DNA of 64,000 nucleotides from a virus (IMGVR_UViG_3300031111_000008:1-64000), one strand, 5' to 3'. Shown: positions 33,578-42,711, numbered from the stretch's first letter. A program made the numbers and translations. Notes: a model not told the origin generated them from the sequence alone.

Positions 33578-34585
33578 ATGAGATCGTGCATTTATTTTGA
33601 AGAGATCCCAAATTCTGAAATTCATACCTGCTTCAAGTTCGATAGATGTAAGCTAAAGGACGGAGATGCAGATATTCCAAGCTGTAACAAATGTAAGCAA
33701 AAGCTTCTTCTGGACGATAAAGACTTTCTGAGCAAATGGGAAGATCCCGTCCGAATTCTGGATAGGAAGAAGAACCCTACGGACAGTCTCAGAAATCTAC
33801 TTGCTGGAACCCCCGCATTTCTGATTGGAGGTGGTCCTTCCTCCAACGATCTTCCTCTTGAAGAACTATCCCGGCGGGGTGTCTGGTCGATGGGGATCAA
33901 CAATGTGGCAGCCCATCCCAGAATCCGTCCACAGGCTTTTGTCTGCTCGGACCCGCCGATGAAGTTCTCCCATAGCATTTGGCTAGATCCCGGCATCATG
34001 AAGTTCGTTCCCATCCCTAAGCTAAGCCGGGGGTATCGAGGGAAGGTTCGCCAAAAGACAGAAGATGGCAGTTTTGTAACTCTCGACCAGAGAACCGAGG
34101 ATTGTCCCAATGTTTGGGCTTTCAAGCGGGAGAGCTGGTTTACTCCTACCAACGATTTCTTCCTCACAGACGGCGTGTGTTGGGGAAATCACAAATCTGG
34201 GGTTGCAAAAACGGGTAGGGAGAAGGTAGTATGTACGATGTTTCTGGGGATGAGGCTGTTGCGTTATTTGGGGTGCTCAAAGCTTTTTCTGTTGGGAGTG
34301 GATTTCCTAATGGCTGACGGCTATGGGTATTCCTTCAATCAGGCTAGGGATGCGGACGCTTGCAATTCCAACAACGAACACTATTTGGTAGTAAACAAAT
34401 GGCTTTGTGAGATGCAGGCGGCGGGAGTCTTTGAACGGTTTGGAATGCCCGTTTATAACTGCTTTGAGAGATCGGGACTGAGGGCTTTTCCGTACGTACC
34501 TTTCGATGAGGCCGTCGATGAGTGTTGCGGAATCGTGGAAAGGGAACCCAACATTTCCCGATTTTACGAGAAAGTGGACAAATGA
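33578..34585 (+). CDS. DUF115/MptE-like protein opening the glycan island
   Basis: A 335-residue protein. The core AFLIGGGPSSNDLPLEELSRRGVWSMGINNV, followed by PQAFVCSDP, is typical of DUF115-like proteins, a fold shared by flagellar Maf-type glycosyl transferases and MptE. LFLLGVDFLM near residue 235 is the second conserved piece. The N-terminus adds a small Cys-containing region (CNKCKQK). It probably transfers or binds a nucleotide-linked group. ATG 33578 follows AAGGGA. It starts a run of modification genes to 44792. Confidence 0.65.
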   Translation: MRSCIYFEEIPNSEIHTCFKFDRCKLKDGDADIPSCNKCKQKLLLDDKDFLSKWEDPVRILDRKKNPTDSLRNLLAGTPAFLIGGGPSSNDLPLEELSRRGVWSMGINNVAAHPRIRPQAFVCSDPPMKFSHSIWLDPGIMKFVPIPKLSRGYRGKVRQKTEDGSFVTLDQRTEDCPNVWAFKRESWFTPTNDFFLTDGVCWGNHKSGVAKTGREKVVCTMFLGMRLLRYLGCSKLFLLGVDFLMADGYGYSFNQARDADACNSNNEHYLVVNKWLCEMQAAGVFERFGMPVYNCFERSGLRAFPYVPFDEAVDECCGIVEREPNISRFYEKVDK

Positions 34586-34597
34586 GGAGAGTCCGAA

Positions 34598-34987
34598 ATG
34601 AAAACCGCCAAGTGGGAAGATAAGGTTTGGGGACGTGTTATGCACGTCTTTTCTTTTTGTAATGCTGCTGTCAGCTATTTGGAAGTGAAGAAGGGTTATG
34701 AGTGCAGCATTCATTATCACAAAAAGCGGGTAAACCATTTTGCTGTCATCAAGGGGAAGATTCGGATAGAAGAGTGGTTGTCAGAAGATCTTCTAGGAAA
34801 AGCAGATTGCATAACAGAGTTGAATGAAGGAGATACCTACTCAGTTCCAATCTGCGTGAAACACCGATTTCAAGTATTGGAAAGTGGCATTGTCGTTGAG
34901 TATTACGGTCCACACCATCCTAGCTATGATGTAAGTTTAGACGACATTGTTCGGCAGGATGAAGGTGGGAAGATGGAGGGGTTTTGA
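34598..34987 (+). CDS. Cupin-fold protein
   Basis: The 129-residue protein has the two cupin motifs. Motif 1 is around SIHYHKKRVNHFAVIKGKIRIE (metal-binding His residues) and motif 2 is around LNEGDTYSVPICVKHRF. Proteins of this type, like the C-terminal domain of mannose-6-phosphate isomerase, isomerise or bind sugars. It overlaps the following methyltransferase by four bases. Confidence 0.75.
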   Translation: MKTAKWEDKVWGRVMHVFSFCNAAVSYLEVKKGYECSIHYHKKRVNHFAVIKGKIRIEEWLSEDLLGKADCITELNEGDTYSVPICVKHRFQVLESGIVVEYYGPHHPSYDVSLDDIVRQDEGGKMEGF

Positions 34988-35532
34988 TGCGTCGACATAC
35001 TCGCAGATTGGTTAAAATATTGACTCACTGTGGAATTGTTCCTTCCAAAGGCGCAGAGATTGGTGTTTTTATGGGGAATAATGCGGTCGGTTTGTTGGAT
35101 ACTTTTCCAGATTTGCATTTAGTTCTCGTCGACAGCTACGAACTTGAGCAGCGCGGGGCTACTGTCGAAGATGTTCAGATAGTTCGCCGGATGAAACGGG
35201 TGCAGAAGAAAGCCAAAGTTCGTTTTATCGAATATGAGGACAGGATTCTTTGGAAGTACAAGCCCAGCGTAGAAGCTGCTAAGGAGATCGAGAACGAGTC
35301 GCTTGACTACGTCTTTATCGATGCTGAGCATACCTATGAAGCCGTCTCAGCAGACATCGAAGCTTGGTTGCCGAAGATCAGAAAGGATGGTAGAGGATTG
35401 ATCTCGGGGCACGATTACGTTCTTCCGAAGTACCAGGGGTTAGTCCGAGCCGTCCACGAAAGGTTTGGTGAACGAGTGAAAAACATCCGAGATGTTTGGT
35501 ACATCAATCTGGACGAGTTTGACAAATGCTAA
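34984..35532 (+). CDS. Class I SAM-dependent methyltransferase
   Basis: A 182-residue enzyme with motif I GAEIGVFMGNNAVGLL, the acidic partner in LVLVDSYELE, and LDYVFIDAEHTYEAVSADIEAWLPKI. It ends with SGHDYVLPKYQGLVRAVHERFG, as in Methyltransf_24-type small-molecule or sugar methylases. The same C-terminal element occurs in the fragment at 35526 and in the gene at 37146, so the family has been duplicated here. Confidence 0.75.
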   Translation: MMRRHTRRLVKILTHCGIVPSKGAEIGVFMGNNAVGLLDTFPDLHLVLVDSYELEQRGATVEDVQIVRRMKRVQKKAKVRFIEYEDRILWKYKPSVEAAKEIENESLDYVFIDAEHTYEAVSADIEAWLPKIRKDGRGLISGHDYVLPKYQGLVRAVHERFGERVKNIRDVWYINLDEFDKC

Positions 35533-35669
35533 AGGTGAGATCGGGAGGTTTGATTATTGGGTATGACTACACCCCTACCTACCGTGGGCTCAAACGCGCT
35601 GTGAGAGAAGAATTCGGAATTGTCAACGCCAATGGGGATGTTTGGTTTACGCAGAAATTAGGAAACTGA
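35526..35669 (+). pseudogene. C-terminal fragment of a SAM methyltransferase
   Basis: A 47-codon frame encodes GGLIIGYDYTPTYRGLKRAVREEFG and a NGDVWFTQKLG end. It matches only the last part of the methyltransferases at 34984 and 37146 (their GHDY...RAV..F region), with no SAM-binding part. It overlaps the end of the intact gene and looks like the remnant of a deleted paralogue. Confidence 0.7.
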
Positions 35670-35670
35670 A

Positions 35671-36462
35671 ATGAACTTTACAACAGTCTGCGGTTTGGAT
35701 CGTAGACATCTGGAACAGCTTAGTCTAGTCTGGCCGACATGGAAGAAGAACAAGCCAGACATTCTCAAGAACCCAATGCTTGTTTTCTATGATTATGAAC
35801 AAGTGAGCCATGAGCAAGTTCAAGAGGTTTTGGATCATCCAAATCTGGAGATCCGTTACTGGCCAAGATGGAAAATTTTTTACGGTATAGGTGACGGCAG
35901 TAAGTGGGCAGAACCTCAGCGAGTGAAGATGCTAACGGGTTTTGTCTACATCTCAGGGCTGTTTGTAAAAACCAAATACTGGTTGAAGCTGGATACAGAC
36001 GTAATCGCCCGTGATCAGCCAGATTGGATAAATCCAGACTGGTTCAAGAACGATCCTGCTATTGTTTGTCCTCCGTGGGGTTTTACTCGTCCTCCTGAGC
36101 AAATGCTTTTCATGGACGATTGGGTAGAGCAGAACAAGAACAGGTTTCCTTTCCAAGAGATTGCTGGAAAGCCGCCTCTGGATCTTCATCCAGACCAAGG
36201 TGAGGATCGTGTGAAGCATAAGAGGATTTGCAGTTGGTGTGGCTTCTTCAAATCTTCTTTGTCTAGGACATGCTTTCAGCTGGCGCAGGCTGGGTGTGGG
36301 CCAGGATTCCTACCGATCAATTCTCAGGATGGGTATATGTGGTATGTAGCGAAGAGGCTTGGTTTGGGAATCGAGCGTGTCAGGATGAAGAATTTGGGTT
36401 GGGAGACTTGGAGTAATAGGGGGAATCTCGTGAAAAATACAATGGAGATTATGAATGCCTAG
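35671..36462 (+). CDS. Glycosyltransferase, GT-A type
   Basis: The 263-residue protein opens MNFTTVCGLDRRHLEQLSLVWPTWKK and has a DxD metal/nucleotide-sugar motif in YWLKLDTDVIARDQPDW (about residue 110). A ligand-like SWCGFF and SQDGYMWYVAKRLG follow. It likely transfers a sugar from a nucleotide sugar; acceptor unknown. It overlaps the FkbM-like gene. Confidence 0.7.
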   Translation: MNFTTVCGLDRRHLEQLSLVWPTWKKNKPDILKNPMLVFYDYEQVSHEQVQEVLDHPNLEIRYWPRWKIFYGIGDGSKWAEPQRVKMLTGFVYISGLFVKTKYWLKLDTDVIARDQPDWINPDWFKNDPAIVCPPWGFTRPPEQMLFMDDWVEQNKNRFPFQEIAGKPPLDLHPDQGEDRVKHKRICSWCGFFKSSLSRTCFQLAQAGCGPGFLPINSQDGYMWYVAKRLGLGIERVRMKNLGWETWSNRGNLVKNTMEIMNA

Positions 36463-37144
36463 CAGATTGATGAGAAGATCTGGTACTTCTGCCGTCCACA
36501 TGAGCAAGCTGATTGGTTGGAGACCAAAGACGGTGATTCAAGCTGGTATTGGTTTGAATTGGGAAGAGGTTGATTGTTTTATGGAGCAATGGCCCGACAT
36601 CCATTTTGAAGGATTTGAACCCAATCCGTTGTTGATTCGGAAATTGAAGAAGGCTAACTATCCAGGCAACTACTATCCCTACGCCATTGGGGATGCTAAA
36701 GGGATTGGAGAACTGCGGTATCGACGGAGACACAAAGATGGTTCGTCCCTGAACGATATTGGAGACAAGGAGGATGAACCCACCAAAACTGCTTCGGTGG
36801 AAATCGTGACCTTGGACGAGTTCTTTGCGGGCACAGTTTTTGAGCAGCCAATTCTTCTATGGTTGGATTGCGAAGGGTATGAACTGAAAGCTTTGCGCGG
36901 AGCCGAAGCTTTTCTTGAAGGCGTGGGCATGATCAATGTTGAGATGACAGGAAATCCCAATGGGGAGGGTTGGTGCAAACCTTGGGAAGTGCATCGGTTC
37001 ATTGTCGATCACGGTTTTGTTCTCCAATACATCCACACGTTTCGTAACCACCAAGGGCAGTACGACGGGCTGTACGTACGTCCTTGCATGTTCCATCTCG
37101 AATACAGCTGTTCTCCTTGCAGATGCAAAGATTGTGGGAGCTAG
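36455..37144 (+). CDS. FkbM-family methyltransferase
   Basis: A 229-residue enzyme. The start IQAGIGLNWEEVDCF and the FEGFEPNPLLIRKLKK region bind SAM. The family hallmark ILLWLDCEGYELKALRGAEAFL lies near residues 130-152. FkbM enzymes O-methylate sugars and natural products. Two Cys at the C-terminus (CSPCRCKDC) are an unusual addition that may bind metal. Confidence 0.8.
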   Translation: MPSRLMRRSGTSAVHMSKLIGWRPKTVIQAGIGLNWEEVDCFMEQWPDIHFEGFEPNPLLIRKLKKANYPGNYYPYAIGDAKGIGELRYRRRHKDGSSLNDIGDKEDEPTKTASVEIVTLDEFFAGTVFEQPILLWLDCEGYELKALRGAEAFLEGVGMINVEMTGNPNGEGWCKPWEVHRFIVDHGFVLQYIHTFRNHQGQYDGLYVRPCMFHLEYSCSPCRCKDCGS

Positions 37145-37145
37145 A

Positions 37146-37718
37146 ATGAGAAAAAAGAAAAAGAAGATTCTTCACCATGAAGTAATCATCAAGTTCCTTC
37201 AGCGGGAAGGTTTTAAGGATGGAGACTTTGTGGGTTGTGAGGTTGGAGTGTTTACATCCAGAACTTCTGTAAATCTACTGGAAGCTTTTCCCAAACTGTT
37301 TCTGTACATGGTAGATCCTTGGGATTCTAATAATACCGAAGGATCTTTGAAAGTTCACCGCACCAAAAGGTTTATGGATACTATTTGCGAAGAGGCTTAC
37401 CAAAAGACCAAGTTTGCAAGAAGCAGGCGAGAGATTATGAGGATGGTAAGTGTAGCAGCTTCGCGGGTTGTTGACGACGAATCTTTGGATTTTGTCTTCG
37501 TGGATGCTGGACATTTTTACAAGCAGACAAAGTCCGACTTGGAAGCTTGGTGGCCAAAAGTAAAGAGTGGTGGTTTTCTCATAGGGCATGATTACAACGG
37601 ACGCATGGAGAAGAATGGAATCTGGGGAGTGAAGAAGGCTGCTGATGAGTTCGCTAAGAAAAATGGAGTGGAGATAGAACTGCACGAAGCGTTGATCTTT
37701 ACCACCAAGAAACCATAA
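37146..37718 (+). CDS. Class I SAM-dependent methyltransferase
   Basis: The 190-residue protein has VGCEVGVFTSRTSVNLL (motif I), MVDPWDS, LDFVFVDAGHFYKQTKSDLEAWWPKV and IGHDYNGRMEKNGIWGVKKAADEF. It is a paralogue of the gene at 34984. Start 37146 lies two bases after the previous stop. Confidence 0.75.
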   Translation: MRKKKKKILHHEVIIKFLQREGFKDGDFVGCEVGVFTSRTSVNLLEAFPKLFLYMVDPWDSNNTEGSLKVHRTKRFMDTICEEAYQKTKFARSRREIMRMVSVAASRVVDDESLDFVFVDAGHFYKQTKSDLEAWWPKVKSGGFLIGHDYNGRMEKNGIWGVKKAADEFAKKNGVEIELHEALIFTTKKP

Positions 37719-37732
37719 TTTTGAGTGTTCCA

Positions 37733-38635
37733 ATGAGATCCCGAGTAGTTTATCTGATGAGCGGTAGTCCGCACTTGCCCTATCTTGTCTGTTCCCTTTG
37801 GACGCTGAGAAAACATTGGGAGGGTAAGCTGACTATCTGTGCTTGGCCCGAGGCTTATGATCTGACGTTACGAATTGCCCAAGACGAAAGACTAGCGGTC
37901 TCGGACGTGCGGGAGAGGGATCCGCAGTTTACAGAACGGAACGGTAGTTGTGTAAATCATTCTCTTGATAAGATCAGGATGATTCAAGAGATGAAGGACA
38001 AAACGGATGTTGTGATGTACATCGATGCTGATACTACAATCCATTACACCATTCAACCCCTGCTGGACATTGGTTTTCAGTATGGTTTTGTGGCTACTCA
38101 GTTCAATGATTGGTTATCCACGGGAAACAAAGCCAGAGGACGCCTGAAGAAGTTTCTAGGCATAGAGGGCATAGATCAGTCAATCGTGCAGTTGATGATG
38201 AGGGAACCTTGGCCTAGCGTCAACAGTGGTGTGTTTGTTGCCCGTCCAGGCTCTCCCGTGCTGGAAACCTACTACAACTATACATACGCAGCCAGGAAGG
38301 TTTTCATTGCTGACGAGACGGCTTTGAATCTCATGCAACCGTTGTACCGTCCTCTGCGGCAATTGGTTACAGTAGGGGATAATGGCAAATGGAACTGCTC
38401 TCCGAAGTTCCAATCCAAAAAGCTTGCCGATGAAGACATTGCAGTACTCCACTTCCACGGCGATTCCTGCGTTCGTCCAGAAAAGAAGAGTCAGAGAGGT
38501 TTTGATTTGTGGTGGCCGATCTATCAAGAGTGCCTCCGAGAAAATGTGGGAGGGATGGCAGAATGGAAAGACTCGATCAGAACCAAATATCTAGGTCCGC
38601 TTGAAAAGCAGTTGGCGGAAGAAGCTTCTGAGTAG
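37733..38635 (+). CDS. Glycosyltransferase, GT8-like
   Basis: A 300-residue enzyme with a DxD-type motif in VVMYIDADTTIHY (about residue 95-107), SVNSGVFVARPGSPVLE and a late LHFHGDS. Together these match the order of family 8-like retaining transferases (DAD, NSG, HF.G). Start chosen at ATG 37733; a TTG twelve bases upstream is possible. No clear ribosome binding site is visible. Confidence 0.7.
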   Translation: MRSRVVYLMSGSPHLPYLVCSLWTLRKHWEGKLTICAWPEAYDLTLRIAQDERLAVSDVRERDPQFTERNGSCVNHSLDKIRMIQEMKDKTDVVMYIDADTTIHYTIQPLLDIGFQYGFVATQFNDWLSTGNKARGRLKKFLGIEGIDQSIVQLMMREPWPSVNSGVFVARPGSPVLETYYNYTYAARKVFIADETALNLMQPLYRPLRQLVTVGDNGKWNCSPKFQSKKLADEDIAVLHFHGDSCVRPEKKSQRGFDLWWPIYQECLRENVGGMAEWKDSIRTKYLGPLEKQLAEEASE

Positions 38636-38642
38636 AATTTAT

Positions 38643-38980
38643 ATGCCCAAGCCGACGATTGATCAGAGTGAGCACGATTTCCAGTTCACCAAACGCTGGT
38701 TTCGTACGTCGCAAGAGAAAATCGTTTTGGTGTGGGTAGAGGTTCTGTTGATCTGATCATGGTGGATGGACATCACAAAAGCTTTGCTGTCGCTGAGGAT
38801 GCTAGGATTAGTTTACGGCTGCTGCGGCAGGGAGGATGGTTGCTGTTTGACGATGTTGAAAACATGCGAAAAAAGAAGGATCATGTAAAGCAAGGAATAG
38901 AATTGTTTTTGTCCAAACATAGTTGCAGGGTAAAACTACTCTGGAAACATCATTTTATGGAGGCATATCAAAAGCTATGA
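38643..38980 (+). pseudogene. Decayed SAM methyltransferase
   Basis: An N-terminal piece (38643-38756, EHDFQFTKRWFRTSQEKI) typical of the entry helix of phage methylases is followed, in another frame from 38732, by VDLIMVDGHHKSFAVAEDA and RQGGWLLFDDVENM. The latter are the second half of the same kind of enzyme. The SAM-binding motif I is missing. A deletion plus frameshift best explains this. The second part is still coupled by ATGA to the radical SAM gene. Confidence 0.65.
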
Positions 38981-39759
38981 AAGGAAATCCTGCCGACGTT
39001 CCCAAGGAAGCTGCTTTAGCTCCAGCAGAGATTCCGCCTGATGTGACTACTGCCAGGTTCATGCTCCATATCACGTATGATTGCAATCTCTCATGCAAAA
39101 TGTGTGACAGGTTTACAGATGTGTCGAGATGGGAACATGCAAGCATGACTATAGAGGACATCATCCGTGGTTCGGAGATGTGTCTCAAGAGTTATGTCAA
39201 CGCTGTTTGGGTCAAGGTGGCTGGTGGAGAACCTATGGTTCATCCTCAGTTCTACGAGTTGTGTGAAGCTATTAAAAAGAATTGGATGCACACTCGCATA
39301 ACTAGATTCACAATAGCTTCAAATGGAACAATTCCTCTCAAGGAAAATCACAATCTCCGAGTACGGGTGTCTACTCCTGATGAAAAATATCATCAGCCTT
39401 GCATGATTTCTCCAAAGGATCTTGGAGAGAATCCTATTATGGGCTACACAAGGATTTGTAAATCCATCATGCGTTGTGGCAGAATGTTCGACACCTTTGG
39501 CTTCACGTCATGCGCCTACGCTGGCGTAATCGGGAGGATGATAAACTACGATCCTTACCGAGAACGTCCCGTGTTGTTTGGAGATATTCGGATTTGCGAA
39601 CATTGTCCAATGTCACTTTCTCACAGGCGCAGAACTCAATTGCGGAAGCAGGTGGCGGAAGGGAAAATCGAATACCCCACAAAGACGTACAGGGAAGGAA
39701 TCGAGAGACTTCGAGATGAACCTGTCACCTTTCCCAAATTTCAAGAGCGTTTGCAGTGA
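38977..39759 (+). CDS. Radical SAM enzyme
   Basis: A 260-residue protein with the CxxxCxxC cluster motif in TYDCNLSCKMCDRF (Cys36, Cys40, Cys43), the GGEP-type SAM-binding loop in VKVAGGEPMVHP, and further cysteines near the C-terminus (CAYAG, CEHCP) that may bind another cluster. It would generate a 5'-deoxyadenosyl radical for a difficult modification. Context suggests a sugar, lipid or peptide substrate linked to the glycan genes. Confidence 0.85.
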   Translation: MKGNPADVPKEAALAPAEIPPDVTTARFMLHITYDCNLSCKMCDRFTDVSRWEHASMTIEDIIRGSEMCLKSYVNAVWVKVAGGEPMVHPQFYELCEAIKKNWMHTRITRFTIASNGTIPLKENHNLRVRVSTPDEKYHQPCMISPKDLGENPIMGYTRICKSIMRCGRMFDTFGFTSCAYAGVIGRMINYDPYRERPVLFGDIRICEHCPMSLSHRRRTQLRKQVAEGKIEYPTKTYREGIERLRDEPVTFPKFQERLQ

Positions 39760-40544
39760 AGACGATTGAGATAGTTTCCCATTGCCAAGCAGTTCAAAAT
39801 CCTTGGTATGCCTCTCTGCTGAATTACCAACTGAGCAGTTTGTTTTTGTATCCGTCTAAGAACTGTAAGATTCTTGTCACAATTTGTTGCAACCGAGAGG
39901 ACGTCAGAACAAATCGAGTCTTGAATTTTTACAAGCCAAAATTGGATTTGAACATCATTTATCAACCTTTTCCTGAATTGGGTAGAAGATCCATCGGCAG
40001 AGATTTGGTAGCACGTAGGACGGAAGCGGATATCGTTTGGTTTACCGATGTGGATTTCCTGTTTCGTGACAGTTGTTTGCAAACGCTAGTTGAACACCCC
40101 TGGAGTGGTTGTGTGGAAGGACTTCCACACAAAGACTCTCCTGCAATAGTCTATCCTTCAGTGATTCAAGCGCAGCGATTGGAACAAGGACTAAAGCTAT
40201 CTCCAGACAAACTTTTGATAGGGTTAGTAGACATCGACGAGAAAGAGTTTGAACCTTTGGAATTTGATCGTCCGACAGGGGCTTTGCAGATCATTAAGGG
40301 GCCATTAGTTAGAGAGTGGGGATACTGCCGCGACAACCACCACGAACTCCCAGAAGATGGTAGCTTTGATAGATGCCTTGGGGATCCTACTTTCCGAAGA
40401 ATGTACAGGAACAAAGGGCATTGGAAACCCATAGATTTGCAAGGAGTGTACCGATTACGACATCCTCTGCGCGAAGGGCATAGACTCAAGAAGATAGAAG
40501 AGAAAAGGCTGAGACGCCAGAAATTACGGGAGAATAATGGCTAG
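39756..40544 (+). CDS. Glycosyltransferase paralogue 1 (GT-A)
   Basis: The 262-residue product, GTG start overlapping the previous gene, belongs to a local family of four. Shared blocks are IVSHCQ...YASLLNYQLSSL, an LGRRSIGRDLVARRTEADIVWF block and TDVDFLF (the DxD). A late region has GALQIIKG, WGYCRDNHHELP and YRLRHP. It is a nucleotide-sugar-dependent transferase of unknown specificity. The others are at 41223, 41998 and 43989. Confidence 0.75.
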   Translation: MKTIEIVSHCQAVQNPWYASLLNYQLSSLFLYPSKNCKILVTICCNREDVRTNRVLNFYKPKLDLNIIYQPFPELGRRSIGRDLVARRTEADIVWFTDVDFLFRDSCLQTLVEHPWSGCVEGLPHKDSPAIVYPSVIQAQRLEQGLKLSPDKLLIGLVDIDEKEFEPLEFDRPTGALQIIKGPLVREWGYCRDNHHELPEDGSFDRCLGDPTFRRMYRNKGHWKPIDLQGVYRLRHPLREGHRLKKIEEKRLRRQKLRENNG

Positions 40545-41226
40545 GTTTCTTGGTGACACAAATGACTTTTTTCTGCACATACCTCGGACAGGAGGTTCTT
40601 GGATCCAAAAAGCTTTGGACGCGAGTAAGATCAGAACCTTTCTGTGGAATTCTAGAAGACCTTCCCAGATAGCCATGAAGCATTTTCTGCTGGGACATAT
40701 TGAGTACGACAGTCTCGCAAAGTTGAATCGAGTATTTACTTTCGTACGGCACCCAATTTCATACTATGAGTCTGTCTGGGGTTGGATGATGGAATCGAAA
40801 GGCAGTAGAAACAATTGGAGAATACTCAAGCGGTACGATTGGCATCCACATTTGGCAGCAATAAATAGTTTCCATCCTGATTTCAATGCTTGGTTACAGT
40901 CGTTGTTAGACAAGGAGCCTTGCTGGTACACTCGCTTAGTGGAGCAGTACGTTGGTCCTCAAGGAGGAGAGTTTTGTGATTATATAGGACGTACTGAAAC
41001 ACTGACGTCTGATTTCTTTAGAATATTGGAATGGTTGGGTTACAGTGAGCAGGTTGTGAAACACAGGGACGAGGTTGAGAAGCTGGGACGAATCAATCCA
41101 TCTATACGGAAACCGGAATGGGAAACTTCTTTGGTGGAGCGGGTAGTACACGAAGAACGGCGAGTGGTTAAAAGATTTTATGGTGCTGATGAGCACCGTA
41201 GATTTTATGGTTCTCGTACTCTGTGA
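40537..41226 (+). CDS. Sulfotransferase-like protein 1
   Basis: A 229-residue protein with a 5'-phosphosulfate binding loop in FFLHIPRTGGSWIQKAL (residues 14-22) and the 3'-phosphate binding motif TFVRHPISYYES (69-79). PAPS-dependent enzymes of this fold sulfate sugars or other hydroxyls. It is sandwiched between two glycosyltransferase paralogues and overlaps both, so a sulfated glycan is plausible. Confidence 0.75.
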   Translation: MARFLGDTNDFFLHIPRTGGSWIQKALDASKIRTFLWNSRRPSQIAMKHFLLGHIEYDSLAKLNRVFTFVRHPISYYESVWGWMMESKGSRNNWRILKRYDWHPHLAAINSFHPDFNAWLQSLLDKEPCWYTRLVEQYVGPQGGEFCDYIGRTETLTSDFFRILEWLGYSEQVVKHRDEVEKLGRINPSIRKPEWETSLVERVVHEERRVVKRFYGADEHRRFYGSRTL

Positions 41227-41978
41227 AAGGTTTTGTGGTGGATGTTGAAATTGTTTCTCACTGCTATTCGGAAAGTGATCCTTGCTACGCCGTCTTTTTG
41301 GATTTTCAACTTAGTTCGATTCTGCTCAACCCTTCCAGTTGCAAAGTGCAGATGACCGTTTGCTGTACTCCTTCTGACGAGCGTACTCAAAAGGTTTTGG
41401 AGTTCTTCAAAAACAAACTGAATCTGAAGATTATCGAGTTGTCAGTAGAGAAACTGGGCAGAAGAAGCGTTGGTAGAAATATGGCTGCTAAGCAGACAGA
41501 AGCGAATTTTGTTTGGTTTGCAGATACCGATTATCTCTTTGGAGACAACTGCCTAGATACGCTGGTAGAGTATGAATGGGAAAAGAAGAGAGTGTTGGTT
41601 TATCCAAGGAAGGTTCGTTTTCATAAGAGACACGAATTGGGTGATTCTTTAGTAAAACAACATGACGGAACGGTTGGAATTTTTGGTGTCAACGAAGATG
41701 AATTCGTAACCAAAACCAACAAGATGGCTTGGGGAGGAATACAGATAGCCCGTGGAGATCACGTTCGTAAGCACGGTTACTTGGATGGATTTCAGAAGTT
41801 TATGAAGGGGGCCGAAAAACCGTTTGCTGATTTTCGGGATGACGTGCGTTTCCGAAAGTGTTGTGAGAAGAAAGGCATTACTTTACCTCTTAGAATCCCA
41901 AATCTTTATCGGCTTAGACATTCCTACATTTCGTGCCGCAGACGGCCTGGGCATGTTCCACTAAACATCCGAGATTAG
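41223..41978 (+). CDS. Glycosyltransferase paralogue 2 (GT-A)
   Basis: A 251-residue member of the four-gene family: IVSHCYSESDPCYAVFLDFQLSS, LGRRSVGRNMAAKQTEANFVWF, ADTDYLFGDN. It starts with GTG overlapping the sulfotransferase stop (GTGA). The conserved HP of the C-terminal LRHS block is changed. Acceptor unknown. Confidence 0.75.
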   Translation: MKGFVVDVEIVSHCYSESDPCYAVFLDFQLSSILLNPSSCKVQMTVCCTPSDERTQKVLEFFKNKLNLKIIELSVEKLGRRSVGRNMAAKQTEANFVWFADTDYLFGDNCLDTLVEYEWEKKRVLVYPRKVRFHKRHELGDSLVKQHDGTVGIFGVNEDEFVTKTNKMAWGGIQIARGDHVRKHGYLDGFQKFMKGAEKPFADFRDDVRFRKCCEKKGITLPLRIPNLYRLRHSYISCRRRPGHVPLNIRD

Positions 41979-41997
41979 TTTTGCTGAGGAGATTCAC

Positions 41998-42711
41998 ATA
42001 AAGATCATCGAGATAGTTACGCATTGCCAATCCATAAGACGGGACTTTTACGCCGCTCTTTTGAACTACCAACTCAGCAGCTTGGTTATTTATCCCCCAA
42101 CGAAATGTCATGCTAGAGTTACTGTTTTCTCCAGCCGTGAAGATGAACGCACCCAGAAGGTTCTTGAGCATTTTTTGGGTCTAGACAAACTAGATTTGAA
42201 TTGTGTGTATCAGCCTTTGGAGGAATTGGGAAGAAGATCTATCGGGAGAGACTTGGCGGCAAAGAAAACAAAAGCGGACATTGTCTGGTTTACCGATGCG
42301 GATTTTTTATTTCGAGATGGGTGCCTGGATTCTTTGGCAACCAAGCAATGGAGGGATGGTACTGCTGCTGTAATCCCCAAGAAATTTAGGGTGAGCAGAA
42401 GCGAGCAGTTTGGGATGAAAGCCATTAAGAGGGTGGATCGTCCCAGGGTTCTGGACATAAAAGAGGATGAATTCGGAAATTCTATCTGTACTCGCATGTT
42501 GGGAGCTTTGCAAATAGTCAGAGGACCAGAAGTAAAATCTTGGGGTTATTGTCGGGGTCATAGATACCACCAATTACCTACAGATGGAACATTTGAAAGA
42601 TGTCGTAGCGATACCGAGTTTCGACGGTTCTGGGGGACGAGGGGCGATGTGCAGAGAATCGCTATACCCAATCTGTATAGGATATTACATCCCCATCCTC
42701 CCCGAAGGTGA
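41998..42711 (+). CDS. Glycosyltransferase paralogue 3, apparent ATA start
   Basis: The 237-residue product shares LGRRSIGRDLAAKKTKADIVWF and FTDADFLFRDG. Alignment with its paralogues needs the N-terminal IIEIVTHCQSIRRDFYAALLN, which lies upstream of the first standard start (TTG 42061). In that frame the only suitable codon is ATA at 41998, six bases after GAGGAG (41986-41991), exactly where the paralogues have GTG or ATG. Either initiation is at ATA or the gene starts at 42061 and lacks its first strand. Confidence 0.7.
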   Translation: MKIIEIVTHCQSIRRDFYAALLNYQLSSLVIYPPTKCHARVTVFSSREDERTQKVLEHFLGLDKLDLNCVYQPLEELGRRSIGRDLAAKKTKADIVWFTDADFLFRDGCLDSLATKQWRDGTAAVIPKKFRVSRSEQFGMKAIKRVDRPRVLDIKEDEFGNSICTRMLGALQIVRGPEVKSWGYCRGHRYHQLPTDGTFERCRSDTEFRRFWGTRGDVQRIAIPNLYRILHPHPPRR

